Assembly (NCBI RefSeq): GCF_017591425.1 | Contig: NW_024466307.1 | Location: forward strand, 8,161,001 to 8,225,000 | Length of the DNA: 64,000 bases | Reading direction: 5' to 3' | From: Ochotona curzoniae | Taxonomy: Eukaryota; Chordata; Mammalia; Lagomorpha; Ochotonidae | Shown: positions 45,301 through 57,956 of the stretch, one piece after another | How the letters are laid out: each line of letters opens with the position of its first letter | How positions within the stretch are numbered: the stretch's first letter is position 1 | Position numbers and translations under genes: made by a program | The notes under the pieces: model-generated | The model's database searches: none | Seen by the model: only the letters and a program-made list of their open reading frames with translations | Told to the model about the DNA's origin: nothing

Positions 45301-47807
45301 TCCTATGGGTGGTGTCAAACTTTAATATTAAAAGGTAGTAATGATTAAGGCCACTAGAATGACTAACTTAATAGCATTACAGTGAGATTTTTAGAAGCAA
45401 AATGTTCAATATTTAGAAGCTAAAAATATTTGAATTTGAAATAGGTTCAATTATTGTTCATTTTAGAATATTTAAATCAAACTCCAGATCTCCAAACATA
45501 TTCTATGCAGACATTTCATGCTGAATGATTGTAATTATTTTCATATATATTTTTTGACTTTTATTTTGTGCTTTAGATACTAATTTTCTCATGTAATGAT
45601 TTAAAATATGACAACAACTTATTCATTTGTTTTAGTGCTACATTTTATAAAGCTGACAGATCCTGGAGTATATTCCCAATATTTTCACTATATGCTTTCA
45701 TGGTTTTGAATGTCACAGTGCTACTGTAGTTATTAGAATTTTTAGGAAAAGATGAATGCTTAGGGTGTGTGATGATTATAGTTATAGGGAAGATACTGTT
45801 TTAGCTTTTAATTTTCAGCAATATTTGAGTTAGAGAAAGCAAATGCAGCAAACCATAATGCTATTGCATATTCACAGAGCTTTGATTTGATTTTCTACCA
45901 TTATGTGTTATCTAGACAGCTCATTCCTCAACTCAGGATGGGTTAAAAGCTTTCCTGTTGGATTTGGTAAAGGGAGAAGTTGAATGTGAATCCAGATCGC
46001 AAAATAGCCTGTCACCACTATGAGGAAGAAGTGAGAAGTGGCAGTTCTCGTTAATTTGGTCCAGCGCTCCTGGACCAAACTCCATGAGATATCAACACTG
46101 TATGTTATGTGAGAAGCTTGCTGGACTGCAGTTAACACATTGCTTCTAAGGAATTTGCTTTATCTACAGAAAAATCATTCATTTAGATGAAGAGATATAA
46201 GGTGAGATGATGCCTAATGCTCATTTGTTGACCTTTCCCTGGTTTACTGCATAATCTGGGCTCTACTTTTCCATTGATGTCTTGTATGATTTGGATTTTG
46301 ATTTTATCTGTGCCCCAAGTGTATTAAACACCAATAAAACCATTATGGGTTCTCAGATAATTCTGTAACTAAGTCCTGTAGCATTTTTGGAAGCTGTTTA
46401 TAAACTCAGATATTATTTATATTCATGTTTGGCACATGTGTTATGCACGTATTTTTATAAAGCATGGTTACTTATTGAGCTGGAGAATAAGATCAGCTCA
46501 TTCTACATGCACTAAATAACCTGACTATAATTGGATTATGCTAATAGGGACTGAATTGATTGGTCAGAAACTATTAAAATCCAATCGGCTGATATGATAG
46601 ACATTCACATTCACCCAGAATTCCTTTGTCTTCTAATTCTCTGCCTCCTTTCAAGTTAAATGTTGTGATATGGCTTGCTTTTGCCAATGAAGTCTGAAGT
46701 ATCATGTTCGTGATTTGTCCCTACATAAAGTAACTTTGGATAATAACATCAAGCTGTATGCATTAATACAACAATACCATTGGTTATAAGAATGAAGCCT
46801 CTGTACTAAAATGTGATTACCTGATGTAATACATTTTATATATCCTGTTCCTTTAGGTGAAATATATAAAATCACAGATTTGAAAAGCCGAATTGTTACC
46901 TCCAATGAGATATTACAATATCTGCGCATTGTTTTTTTATATTCCTTTGTTATTCCATTCTAGTTCCCCAATTGTGAGCTTCACCTTAAGAAAGCTGTAA
47001 CCAATGAAAACAACCCATCCTCAAAAGCAGCTCCCACACCTGCTTGTGTGAAAGTACCCAGAGAAACAAATGCTCCGTCTACGGTTCCTTTTCAGCTGTG
47101 AGGACACGCCCAAGGCCTTCACTTTAGACACAGAAAGAGCATCAGAACAAATTCTAAACAAACTCATCACCTTACCTATAACACTACATTGTTATGTTTC
47201 CATATTAACACACATGATTTTAGTCTTTTCTTTCTGCTTGGCCTAATTTAAGCAGTGACATATGGCATGCCTCCAAATTCTACTTAAACATTAGTTCTTC
47301 ATGGAAACAGCAAAATAAAATTAAAATATGGAGTGTGTTTACATGTGGTATTTAGGCTCTGCAACAGCTATTATTAGACTTAGCTACAGTTTATGCAGGG
47401 AAGGCACAATGTGAGAAAATTGAAATATCTGTAATTAGAACAGGGAGAAAATGTGGAATTTTGAGACAGTTGACCTTATGTAAAAGGGGTTTCCAGGGTC
47501 TTGGAAGATTTGAGGGAGATGGTGATTAGAAATTGTTAAGTTACAGTTAGAGGATATTAAAGTCTGATGTTTTATTGCACAGTAAGGTGACCGTAAGTAG
47601 TAGTGGCACACAGTATATTTCAAAATAGTTGATACGTTTTGGATGTTCTCACTACAAAGGAATGATATATATTAGAACTGCTGGATATGACACCAGCCTT
47701 GATTTTATCATTACATGATTTATACATGTGTCAAGGTATCATACTGTGGATCACAAGCCTTACTATTGATATGTGTTAATTAAAGCAAGTTAAAAAATAG
47801 GAGAATT
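42351..47807. other. Unique A+T-rich sequence
   Basis: More than 5 kb without a confidently recognised repeat or gene. 43020-43200 is a locally G+C-richer patch of unknown origin. 44190-44300 weakly resembles L2. 46500-46620 and 46960-47110 look CNE-like. Open frames are short and unrecognised. Confidence 0.35.
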
Positions 47808-48160
47808 GGGCCCAACATGACAATCTAGCGGCTAAAGTTCTCACCTTGCATGTGCTAGAATACCATTTGAGTGGTTCCTACTATGGGCTGCTCCACTTCC
47901 CATGCACCTCCCTGCTTGTGGCCTAGGAAAGCCATAGAGGATGGCCCAAGATCTTAGTACCTGGCACCCGCATAGGAGACCTAGAGGAAGCTTCTGGCTC
48001 CTAGCTTTGGATGAGCTCAGCTCTGGCCATTGTGGCCACTTGGGAAGTGAACCAGTGGATAGAAGATCTTTCTGTCTATCTATCTCTGTGTATATCTGAA
48101 TATCTGCCCTTTCAATAAAAAAAAACAGTAAAATAAAATCAACAAATTAAAAAAAAAAGA
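47808..48160 (+). mobile_element. C-SINE, full length
   Basis: GGGCCCAACATGACAATC head, TAGCGGCTAAAGTTCTCACC, GGCCTAGGAAAGCCATAG, GGAGACCTAGAGGAAGC, GTGAACCAGTGGATAGAAG and AATAAAAAAAAAC tail. Flanks AATAGGAGAATT and AATAGAGGAATT form a slightly diverged TSD. Extended tail. Confidence 0.86.
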
Positions 48161-48464
48161 ATAGAGGAATTTTTGTTTTTATCACAGCAGAGCTTTTGAC
48201 TGGGGTGAGACAGAGAGGCAATGTAAACCATCAACCACAGGAGTTGGTAGTTCATCGTATTTAGCTAAAGTATTCAGATGTAGGCACGTGGCCTAGCAAA
48301 GGATGGGGAAGCAGAGGACTGAGTGACATAGACACACCCCTTCATGTTTTAACGTTCTCCACATTTGTGTGGCAAAACTGGAAGGACATAGACTTGTAGC
48401 TTACTACCCACTATTTCAAGGGGTATCTAGGATGGCTTACTAATACATGTTGGAATAGTAATGA
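48161..48464. other. Unique sequence
   Basis: About 300 bp between a C-SINE and a MIR; no gene or repeat recognised. Confidence 0.35.
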
Positions 48465-48710
48465 AGGATTTGGGCTCTGAAGCCAAATTGTCTTGCTTGA
48501 TACTCCAGAACCATTAACCAGCTCTGGGGCCTTGGGGCAGGTTAATTAAATTTTCTCTCCTCAATCCTCATATCTATTACATGCACATAATAGAAGTAGT
48601 ATCCATCCCCTAGGTTGATGTGATTATTAAATAACACAAATACACTATGGGGTATATAATAAGTTGTATTTGACACTGATGTTAACACCACTTTTATTAT
48701 TACTAGTCTA
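48465..48710 (+). mobile_element. MIR
   Basis: GATTTGGGCTCTGAAGCCAA, CCAGCTCTGGGGCCTTGGGG, CAATCCTCATATCTATTACA and GATGTGATTATTAAATAACA follow MIR order (element core and 3' half). Confidence 0.68.
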
Positions 48711-49276
48711 AAAGATAACAAGATAGTTATAATCCCTTGACTACTGGTCAATGTTTAATATGTGGCTATCAGGATATTAAAACTACTATCATTGGGCACA
48801 CTTTCATTTTCATTTTGATTTTGGGAAATCACCAGAGATGTAATGAATTTGTCAGGAAGTATTTTAAATTAATAGGTTACTAATTTTGTTTTGCAATTTG
48901 TACAAGTCTTCCCCTTGATTTTTTTTACCCAGATTTTTTACTTTGTCTTAAACAAAGCATCTGTCTAAACTTCCTCAAATTCTTTTCAGAAAAAACATGT
49001 TACTGATTTTGGTTGTAGCAAAGAGCTTGTTGGGGGTCAGGATAAAAACAACTCTTAGATGTCACAGACTGCAAAGCTTGATCAATCAATCAAGGTCAGC
49101 AAACAGTAGAGGTGGGAGGTGGGAAGGCAGTGAAAGAATTTAAGTGGTAGAGAACTCTAAGTATCTTGGAAGATTTTTCTAACACCACCATTTTGGAAGC
49201 AGAAAGGGCAGGGTACTAAAAGTAGGTGGCCTAGTTGGGGTGTGTAGGATTCATTTTCAAGAAATGAAAGTCGCAT
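48711..49276. other. Unique sequence
   Basis: No gene or repeat recognised; a short ATCAATCAATCAA run is at about 49081-49093. Confidence 0.35.
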
Positions 49277-49585
49277 AGGACCGGCACTGTGGAATAGTGG
49301 GTTAAAGGGCCGCCTTCATCACCTGAATCCCATGGGAGTGCCTGTTGGATCCTGGCTACTCCATTTCCCTTCTAGTGGCCTGAAAAGGCAGTAGAGGATG
49401 ACATAAGTACTTGGGAGGTATGGAAGAAGTTCCTGCTTCCTGGTTTCAGAATGCCCTAGTTCTAGCTATGGTGGCCATTTGTGGAAGGAACCAGCATATG
49501 GAAGCGCTCTCTCTCTCTCTCTCTCTTTTTTTTCTGTGTGTATTAGTAATTCTTTCAAATAAAAAATAAACACTTTTTTAAAAGA
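49277..49585 (+). mobile_element. Old C-SINE (rabbit-like)
   Basis: GGACCGGCACTGTGGAATAG, TGGGTTAAAGGGCCGCC, GAATCCCATGGGAGTGCCTG, GGATCCTGGCTACTCCATTT, GGCCATTTGTGGAAGGAACC and a (CT)n tract with TTCTTTCAAATAAAAAATAA tail. Full length. Confidence 0.85.
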
Positions 49586-50815
49586 GTAATGGATGACTTG
49601 GCTATAACAGTTCTTTAGGAGTAAGGAGGTGTTGAGAATTTGAAAATGAAAGAGCTTGGAAAATAATTCAATATTGGACACAAAAAAGGTTAAAATGGTT
49701 AAACGTGAGATAGAATACTTTTCCAAGTAATGACTGACGATCAACTAGCATTTTTGAAGAGCTGACCCCCTCCAAAAAATTGAAGCAGTCTTAGACTTAT
49801 AAATGTTTAATTCTGATTTTAAAGATTTCACTTTGAGCAATTATAGAGAGAAACAGAATCGTAGGTAATTAATAGTAAATTTCTTGCTATAAGCAGATGA
49901 TCTCTTGGTTTATGCTTGGTGTGAAACAAAAGATAGACAGAACCTCTGGATTTTGAAAAAATCCCACCTGGAACTTGCAGAAAATGTTCTTCAGTGTTGA
50001 TAAAGTGAGGGCTTTTGATACTCGTTTGTCATCTGAGAGCAAGTGCAGTATGGCTTTCCTGGACTCTTCCGGATCTCAGCAGTGTTCGTTCTGTAGTCAT
50101 CCTTTGAGTCCTCCCAAAGGGAGTGGCAGCAGAGCAGCTGGGGTTTTGAATGCCCAAGTGCTCCCTCAAGCCTTTCACACTTCTCATTTGCAGGGTCCTC
50201 TGAAACTCTGTGAAAGCAGTCCTGCAACTCACGAAGAATTGGCAGTCTTAGTTCTATGGTACTTGCATTCTTTGTTTGCAAGTTGCATGCGTGATAAGAA
50301 CGTGACCTTTTTCCTGTTTCTTTCCTAGAGGTAGTTTACTTATTTACTTTGAGCAGAGAGTCCACAGTTGAAAATCCCGACTGGGTTGAGCTGATTAGTG
50401 TGGTCTAGGTGAGGTGTGCTGGCGATGGGGGCCAGCACAGCTGGGGAATGAAGGCTTCTCATCAGCTTAGGGAATGCTCTAGGCCTCCGCTCTCCTGAGA
50501 TCCTTACCGTGCTCCAGGCAAGGGCATTTGGCCCTTGGCATTTTTACAGACAAGATCATTCTGGAAGCATCCGAGGCACATTCTTATTTTCTCAGGTCCC
50601 CAAACACTGTAACTTGCAGTGCATAATTACTTCATTAAGCTTTCTGCAGACATTGCAATGGGAAATTTCGGAAAAAAGAGGCAGCTTCTTTTGACCTTGA
50701 AATGGTCACTCCTGACTTCTGGGTTGAGAGAAAGAGGTGGAATAGAGAGAGCCTGGTGTGACTTCAGCAAATACATGAATGATTTTGAGATAAGAGATTA
50801 CAAGAAGTGATGATC
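49586..50815. other. Unique sequence
   Basis: A 117-codon plus-strand frame at 49975-50328 overlaps minus-strand frames and has no recognisable domain. No splice context was identified. Not called as a gene. Confidence 0.35.
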
Positions 50816-50819
50816 TGTG

Positions 50820-51330
50820 CTGGCTACCTACTGCTGCATTATAAACCACTCTAATATTAAGTGGCTTGAAAAAGAAAACAGTGTGTTCAATCATATACAT
50901 TTTCTGAATTTGAAATGTACACATACACATACATGTATATTAATGTACACACGTGCATATGGAAAATGGCATGTCTTTTTCTGAACATTTTTGCTTTTAA
51001 TAAGAGGTAATGGAATAATCTAGAAGCAAGGATTCATATGTCTGGCAGTTGACTCTGGCTATTGGATGGGACCTTTGCTGGAACTGTGGAGTATAACACC
51101 TGAGTGTGTCTTTTACATATGGCATGTTTCTCTGGATGGCTTTGTTCCAGAGATAAGTGTCAAAGACAGAAGGAGAGGGGCAGAGACAGGAAGTGAATGA
51201 GACAGTGAGATCAAAGACAACAGACAGAAGTCGTATCACCTTTTATATTTTAGTCCTGAAAGTAATGTCCGGTTCTTCCATCACATTCTATTTTACATTG
51301 TTAGAAAAATCCACTTCTTATCTTGATGGA
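50820..51330 (-). mobile_element. Ancestral LTR-like or transposon remnant
   Basis: GGCTACCTACTGCTGCATTA, AAGTGGCTTGAAAAAGAAAA, GGCAGTTGACTCTGGC, GGCATGTTTCTCTGGATGGC and TTCTTCCATCACATTCTATT occur in an order seen in ancestral mammalian LTRs or DNA elements read antisense. I cannot fix the family. An ACACAT-rich patch interrupts it near 50920-50960. Confidence 0.45.
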
Positions 51331-53215
51331 GATGAGTTGCTGTCCCAAGTAATATGTATAAAGAGAATGATAAATTGAGACCTGTGTCTTGGTGCTTTGA
51401 TCTGGAGTGCCATTAAACACTTACCTGCATCCTTGTTCTGAACCTAGTGAGGAAAACACACAGGTACCAGCTGGACTGTGTGCTGAGCCCTGATGGAGCT
51501 GGTGGGCACGGCCTGCATCATAATTGTCCTCTGACGGCAGTGAACTTACCCACAAGCTCAGCACTGACACTTCCTGCCCAGGACGTGTCCACCCACAGCA
51601 ATAGCACTGGAGTAGATGGGAGAAGAAAAACATGAAAAAAAAAAAAAGAGTGCATCTGTAGCCAATGTACATTTTCTTATTTCTGTAGAATCATCTTCAA
51701 TCTGAGCACACTTGGCTGTGTTGCCAGATACAAAATGGGATTGGGGGCAAGCAGCGCCTTAACAGGTGTTGATACAAAGTTGAAACTTCCAAGGCATTTA
51801 CTTTGCTGCCAAGAAAATCAATGCAGATGTATGCCTTGGCTTCCTCAGACCGAAATGTCCCAAATTGTGTTTCTCAAGAAAGCCTTGTGAATGTATTCCG
51901 TGCTAAAAACCTGCCCTTACCCGACCAGGAGGAAAATGTTCCTCCCACAGAAATGACCTCTCATCATGAACTATTCTGAGGGAAAGACAGGCAGGGTTTT
52001 AATATTTAATGATTGCATGAAATACTCTGTGCTCTGTTGTGGGGTATGTGTGTGTGTGTGTTGTAGTTGTGGATTCCAGGAGCCGCCCCCTTCCCCCACC
52101 CCCACACTTTTTTAATGCTGGCCTGTCTTTTTCTTGGTCATCTCACCATTCTGCGTGGCTTTGTGAAGCTTGGGCTTGAAACTCATACTTGGAAGAATCA
52201 TGCATAGCCCACAAACACAGTGACTTCCCCGCAGCCAGGAGCCCTCCACACAGAAGGCTAAATTTATTCCTTGCTGTAGACGAGGAGCTCATCTCTGTAA
52301 ATAATTTTATTATGCTCCTTTATAAACATTTTGGTAGTAGAAGATTCCTGGTTTTACTCCATAACATATTCCACTTTGCCCTACTCCACGAATTGGATTG
52401 ATTGTGGGAGCATGTGAGATTGATACGGCATAGATGTGTGTTATGACAGCCACTGTTTTAGTGCCATGCGGAAGAGGAATGCTTCCTTAAATGTATCATT
52501 GTATAAAATATTGACCTGGGGAACTTCATTATTCAAGCTGGGGAGACAGTCACTACTTAACAGTAATAAACTGTTTCTGTGTTACATTGAGAATACTTCG
52601 GGAAATATGAGAGTTGTCAAATCTCTTGAAAATCCTGTCTTTATTGTACACATGACACTAAAGCTATAGCTGTATTTTCTGCTAATAAAAGCAAAGGCAC
52701 AGACAGATGTGAGGGAGATCACGGCGCACTGACAAGAAACTAAGAAAAATGAAGACCTGGCTGAGGAGTCGCAAAGACACAGGCCAATGACCTTGGGAGG
52801 CTTGGCTCTTCGGAGATATTTTTGTTCTTATAAGCAGAGCAAAGATAATGCTGCATTAGTGTATCAAATAAAACAAACCCGGGACTATAAACTGAACACG
52901 TTTTATGAAAAATATCTTGGAGTGTTTCTTAACAAAGAGTCACGTGAGATAATATAAAAATAAAAGATGCAGAGTGGCAGCCAGAATATTTTAGAAGACA
53001 GAGACACTTCAGAAGCTTCCAAAAATGATAGAGAAGTGAAGATGTAAAACAGAAATGACAGTTTGAACCAGGATGACATTTCTTTCATTTCCTAAAAAAG
53101 AAAAATTCTGTTTTCTATGAACCTCAATGTTGCTTATTTTCTATTGTAATGTTAATGAGATTTTTCTCCTCTTAATGAGAAAAACAATAATGAAAAACAA
53201 ACAAACAAAAAACCC
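51331..53215. other. Unique sequence, CNE-like in part
   Basis: A short TG repeat lies at about 52046-52061 and an A run at 51637-51648. 51780-51960 and 52260-52700 have the look of conserved noncoding DNA. No exon recognised. Confidence 0.35.
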
Positions 53216-53531
53216 AAGGCTTGGCATTGTAGCCTAGTGGCTAAAGTCCTCATCTTGCATGCACTGGGATCCCGTATGGGCTCCAGTTCTAATCCTGGCA
53301 CCCCTGCTTCCCATCCAGCTCCCTGCCTGTGGCCTGGGAAAGCAGTTGGAGATTGCCTGAAGCCTTGGGACCTTGCACCTGCATGGGAGATCCAGGAGAA
53401 GCTTCTGGCTCCTGGATTTGGATAGACTAAGCTCTAGCTGTTGCAGTTATTTGGGGAGTGAACCAGCAGATGAAAGATCTTTCTGTCTCCTTCTCTCTGT
53501 AATTCTGATTTTCCAATTAAAAAAAAAAACA
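53216..53531 (+). mobile_element. C-SINE, full length
   Basis: TTGGCATTGTAGCCTAGTGG, CTAAAGTCCTCATCTTGC, GGTTCTAATCC-type B-box as AGTTCTAATCCTGGC, GGCCTGGGAAAGCAG, and TTTCCAATTAAAAAAA tail. Inserted beside a CAAA-rich A+T patch. TSD not clear. Confidence 0.87.
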
Positions 53532-53994
53532 CTTTGTAAGTGAGTTGCTGTTATGGTTGCTATGGTTAATTCTTTTGGTCTGGTACCCAGACAACTAAAA
53601 TTGAAGACAAATCAGAGAACGCTATCCCTTGGGCAGCAAGTTAACTGATGCTCAGTATGAGTAATCTTTCTAGCGTCTCTTTAATGATTAGAGAGTATTA
53701 GTTAATATTTAAATGACAGATTCTGCTTTATTGTTTTTCTAGGCATTAACACTTAGAGGTCTGTGAAAATGATTGATTACTCAGAATATCAAATTTAACA
53801 GAATGCCAAAGATAATTGTATTTTACATTTTTAGAAAGTTAGATTTCATTATAGTTCATGAAGATTTCTTCAATATGATAAATCTTTCCTTTAAAAATAA
53901 TATTTATCATTAACAGTGCAAGTAGTTAATTATAATTAACAATATGTTTTAAAGTTTGATTTTTTTTACAAAATTAATAAATTCATTAATCTGA
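53532..53994. other. Unique A+T-rich sequence
   Basis: No gene or repeat recognised. Confidence 0.35.
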
Positions 53995-54235
53995 AGGACT
54001 GAAAGTGTTGGGGGACAGAAGGAAGGGAGTTCGGCCACCTGCTGGTTCACTCCTTAGCTATCTACCTTAGCCAGAGCTGGACCAGGCGGAACAGCCAGGG
54101 CTTTCCTCCTGGTCTCCCACTGGAGGTCGAAGCCCAGGTAGCTGAGCTAGTGTCTGCCACCTTCAGAGAAGCGCAGCTGGAAGCTGGCATTCTAACCAGC
54201 ACTGTGATATGAGACGCTGAAGTCCCAATCAATGC
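53995..54235 (-). mobile_element. Old C-SINE remnant
   Basis: CCACCTGCTGGTTCACTCC, AGCCAGGGCTTTCCTCCTGG, TCTCCCACTGGAGGTCG and GGCATTCTAACCAGCACTG are in antisense order of an old C-SINE subfamily. Confidence 0.58.
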
Positions 54236-55529
54236 CTTTACTGATGGCATGTAAGGAAAATTTAGGAGCCACAAATAGCACCAAATATTTTTATGTTGTA
54301 AAGATTAAATGTTATGGGTCTGGTGCGATTATAAATTTGAATTGAAGCTGGCAAAGTAAACGGGAGCCTTCACAGTGTCCTGAGAACATGCTTTTAGAGT
54401 TGGGAGGTGATGATCTCCTTTCGTGGAAAACCATTCCCGAATTCTGGCAGCTGCAGAGCAATTGGCCCCGTAGTATGCCTACGCTACAAGTCCTCTTTTA
54501 TAAAAGATTGCTTATCGCATTCCTTTCTCAGACTATCATTTTGATTCATAATTTTTTTTTTTTTTAATGGCCAACTGCTTTGTCACCAGGGATGGTGAAG
54601 GTTAGTTCTAGACAGGGACGAGTGTGATGAGGTCAATAAACTGCCTCACAGGAAGGATGCCAATGGGATGCTTGGAAATCATAACCACATGCCCCCTCCC
54701 CCTGGGCAGGCAGCTTTTAGCCACTGTTGTTCTTCCAGGTTGCTTAATTCAAAATACAAATACCAGCACTTACTGCAGGCTTCTCTACTTCCAGTGGTTG
54801 AGGCTGTCTTTAGATATCTCCTGCTCCTATGGCTCTACATGCATTTTATTTATTTATTTTTTATTCCCATTTATGGCCTATACCATGGTTTCCAAACTGG
54901 AGTATTTTCAGAATATGGGCCAGTTCACAATAAAGCCATTAGATAAATCTGGTGCATTGCTATAGAATGCCAACCTTACTACTAGATGCTATTTTTTATG
55001 TGTAAAAAATATGTATAAGCCATTCACATATGTTGATATTAAAGCAGGCAATCATAAAGAATGAAGATGAAACTTAAATGTAAGTAGCCAATTTTGGCTA
55101 AACATGTCAAACAAAAAATATCCTTTTTTGGGAGTCCTTGTGCCAGACAAAGAGAAGCACAGCAGGCCAGGACATGCGCCAAGTTCATTTCCTCTGGTCA
55201 CAGTCAGAGCCTGTGGGGAGGTTTGTCAGTGTATGTGGGCTGAATGGCTGCCATGCGCCAGGGAGAGATCGGAGATGCCCTCTGTGGTGAGGGAGAGCTT
55301 TTCCCTTCAACCCACGCCTGGCAGGCTGCTAGCTGACCATTGTCCAGTTGTATTCATCATTACAGCCGCATTGCTGCCTTTCTTTCAATGCTCTTTCATA
55401 ACTTTTCTAAATTTATGACTTATTTTACTTTGATTATATTTTAGGTCAACTGCTTGCTGATGCTACTATGGAAAGGGCACCTTGATGCCATGAAAGACTT
55501 GTTTCTGATTGACAGTATAGTTTGAGTTA
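54236..55529. other. Unique sequence
   Basis: A T run lies near 54549-54565. A plus-strand frame at 55104-55418 has no recognised domain. No gene called. Confidence 0.35.
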
Positions 55530-55700
55530 TTTTGTAAGAGGTTTTGTGGTTTTATGTCCATTATGCATATTTCGATGACTGATGACATGAAGTGGACCAA
55601 TTTGCCTTGCACAGGTGCATGCTTTTCTGATGCTTATCTTCAGCATGTCTTAACCTAGATTTTTGGTTAATGTTATTTTCCAGCTGATAATTTTTTGTTA
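55530..55700 (-). mobile_element. Possible very old antisense L1 fragment
   Basis: CATATTTCGATGACTGATGA, then TGCATGCTTTTCTGATGC, resembles a decayed antisense L1 ORF2 segment. Low confidence. Confidence 0.28.
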
Positions 55701-56454
55701 TCTCCAATAACATACTCTTGAATGGTTTGCACCTTTGAGAGTTCAGATAAATATATAATCCTTCAAAGAAAAAAAATAAATGTGTAATTTATGCAGATAA
55801 TGGCTTAGATTAACAATCAAGGATAATATTGAAATTCACAAAGCCATGATCTGGAAGTCCACAGATATGTGGACTTTATTAGTATTAGTCTTCGAGGTCC
55901 TTTAACTGTTTTTCCTTGGTGCCTTTTGGCTTAAATTATGGCCAATGTAACTGTACAAGGAAAATAAATTCAGTGAGAGGGTGCGAAGCAGAAAAATAAA
56001 TTCAATGAGGCGCATAGGAAACAGTTTCTTATGGCTAATTGTTTCTACTACCAGTTCTGGCTTGAGACTCCACAGCTGCCCTTTCCAATCACTCATGTTC
56101 TAATCATTCATTCTGCTTCATTTTATTTATTTTTGGAAATTAAAAATTCCAAAGTCATAATAGATATTTGTATTTATTTTCTGTTAATCTCGTTAGGCTG
56201 TAATCGCAAGCAAGCGAGCGGACTTGATTGAACTAGTGACACTGTTACAACCTAGGACAGTTGCTGCTGATTTTGTGTGTGAAATTTTCCTTCAGGAGTG
56301 TTCCCATTTTGAACTAGATCTTTGTTGGTAGAGGGAAGGTTGTGCTGAACATTGTAGGATGCTGATCGGCTTTCCTGATTTTGTCAACTTTGTGTGAACT
56401 CTAAGTTTACCAACAGCAAAATGTCTCCAGATCCTGTCTGGACACAAGAATGAG

Positions 56455-56456
<2 letters not shown>
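55701..56456. other. Unique A+T-rich sequence
   Basis: No gene or repeat recognised. Contains a near-duplicate pair AAAATAAATTCAGTGAG and AAAATAAATTCAATGAG at about 55961 and 55993. Confidence 0.35.

Positions 56457-56503
<47 letters not shown>
56457..56503. repeat. (GT)n microsatellite, about 23 units
   Basis: Uninterrupted 47-bp GT tract, the longest pure dinucleotide repeat in the window. Expected to be polymorphic; the opposite strand gives a spurious threonine-histidine frame. Confidence 0.95.
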
Positions 56504-56504
<1 letters not shown>

Positions 56505-57199
56505 TTAAATAGATCTAATAAACCCAAATGAACCATGGATTGGAGCCAATCATAGTGGCTAAAGATGACATACAGCAGGGAAGTCCAACCACACATGCAG
56601 ACTGAGGGTTACGTTGGGGATACTGCTTAAAATGCTAACAGTCATGGGTGTCACAGCTCGCCGTTTGATCCAGTTCCATTACTGTACTACAGTGTGGTTG
56701 GTGGTCAGTATTTAACATTCTTTCTTTTTAGCTGAGCTAACGTAGTAATTAGTTGTCCATTCCAACATTTGACAAGGCAATTCTTTCATACAACTAGCCA
56801 GAAACCAAACCAAGCAGGCTATAAGAAATTTGTTTAATTAACACAAATTAGCTGAAAGCTGCATGGGTTCTTTCTCATATACTGAATTCTTAGGGAAATG
56901 TTGACATTTCATATTCTCTTTGCCTTTCAAAAAATACCAAAAAATACATTTGAAAACATTAGAAACACTTTTTTTCCTAACTATATTCATGTCTAGATAT
57001 CACCCAGTTTTTATAACATGTCTAGTAAAATAAAATTATACCATGAAGTGCCCAAAGAAGCACCTTGTGATTTGTTTTCTCAAATGACAACAAGTTAGTA
57101 AATCCGTTTTATGCTCAGTGACAAATTAACTGAGAGCGGGGATTTAGAACAGATGGAATTCTCAGTTCGGGGGCTTGTAGTCCCAGATCTAGTAGGTAC
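56504..57199. other. Unique sequence
   Basis: No gene or repeat recognised. Confidence 0.35.
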
Positions 57200-57385
57200 T
57201 GTTTGTGTCTCAAAGATGGTGTCAGGGTGGGGCAGTCATATGGGCAAGTAGATTCGATAACAGTCAAGACACTGGAGTACCCTGGTTCAAAACCAAGCTC
57301 AGGCAGTTATAATGGCGCAAACAACTGGGTCCCCATGTGGGAGACTTGGACAAGCAGTTCTGACTCCAGCCCTTGCCAATGCTTT
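57200..57385 (+). mobile_element. Possible old SINE remnant
   Basis: GGGGCAGTCATATGGGCAAG head-like word, CTGGTTCAAAACCAAGCTCA B-box-like word and CCCCATGTGGGAGACTTGGA body word are in C-SINE order, but spacing is irregular. Confidence 0.45.
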
Positions 57386-57394
57386 TTCTCTTTT

Positions 57395-57646
57395 CTGAAT
57401 ATATATATGCTTGTATGTATATTTATTTAAATATTGTATTATTTATATATTTTATTTTATAAATGTTTTATATAGTAATATAAATAAATGTTACATATAA
57501 ATATGAATATTTAATATCAATATTACATAAACATAAATATATAAAATATGAATATAAAGCAATGTAAGACAATATTATTTATGTAGATAAATATATATTT
57601 CGCATATGTATTTATATGTTTATTTATAAATAAAATGATAATTATT
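57395..57646. repeat. A+T-rich low-complexity block
   Basis: About 250 bp almost free of G and C, made of TATATA, ATAAAT and TTTATA words on both strands. A C-SINE tail abuts its right end. Confidence 0.8.
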
Positions 57647-57956
57647 TAAAAGATTTACTTTTATTGGAAAGTCAGACATACAAAGGAGGAGAGGCAGAGA
57701 GGAAGATCTGACTGATGATTAACACCCAAAGTAACCATAACCGCTGGTGCTGAATCAATCAGTAGTCAGGAGCCAGGAGACTCTTCTGGGTCTCCACATG
57801 GGTCCAATATACTTGGGCCATTCTTGACTGCTTTCCCAGGCCACAAGCAGGGAGCTGGATGGAAAAAAGGGATGCTGGGGTTAGCACTGGTTACCATATG
57901 AGATCCTGGTGCATGCAAGGTGAGGACTTTAGCCACTAGGCTACCACTCTGGGCCC
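57647..57956 (-). mobile_element. C-SINE, full length
   Basis: AAAGATTTACTTTTATTGG, GAGAGGCAGAGAGGAAGATC, GCTTTCCCAGGCCACAAGC, AGGGAGCTGGATGG and GACTTTAGCCACTAGGCTAC are in antisense order up to CTGGGCCC. TSD unclear because of the A+T-rich flank. Confidence 0.87.

Noticed and set aside
49975..50328. 117-codon plus-strand frame with cysteine pairs
   Set aside because: The CSFCSH-type cysteines do not form a recognisable zinc finger, and opposite-strand frames overlap it. No support for expression.
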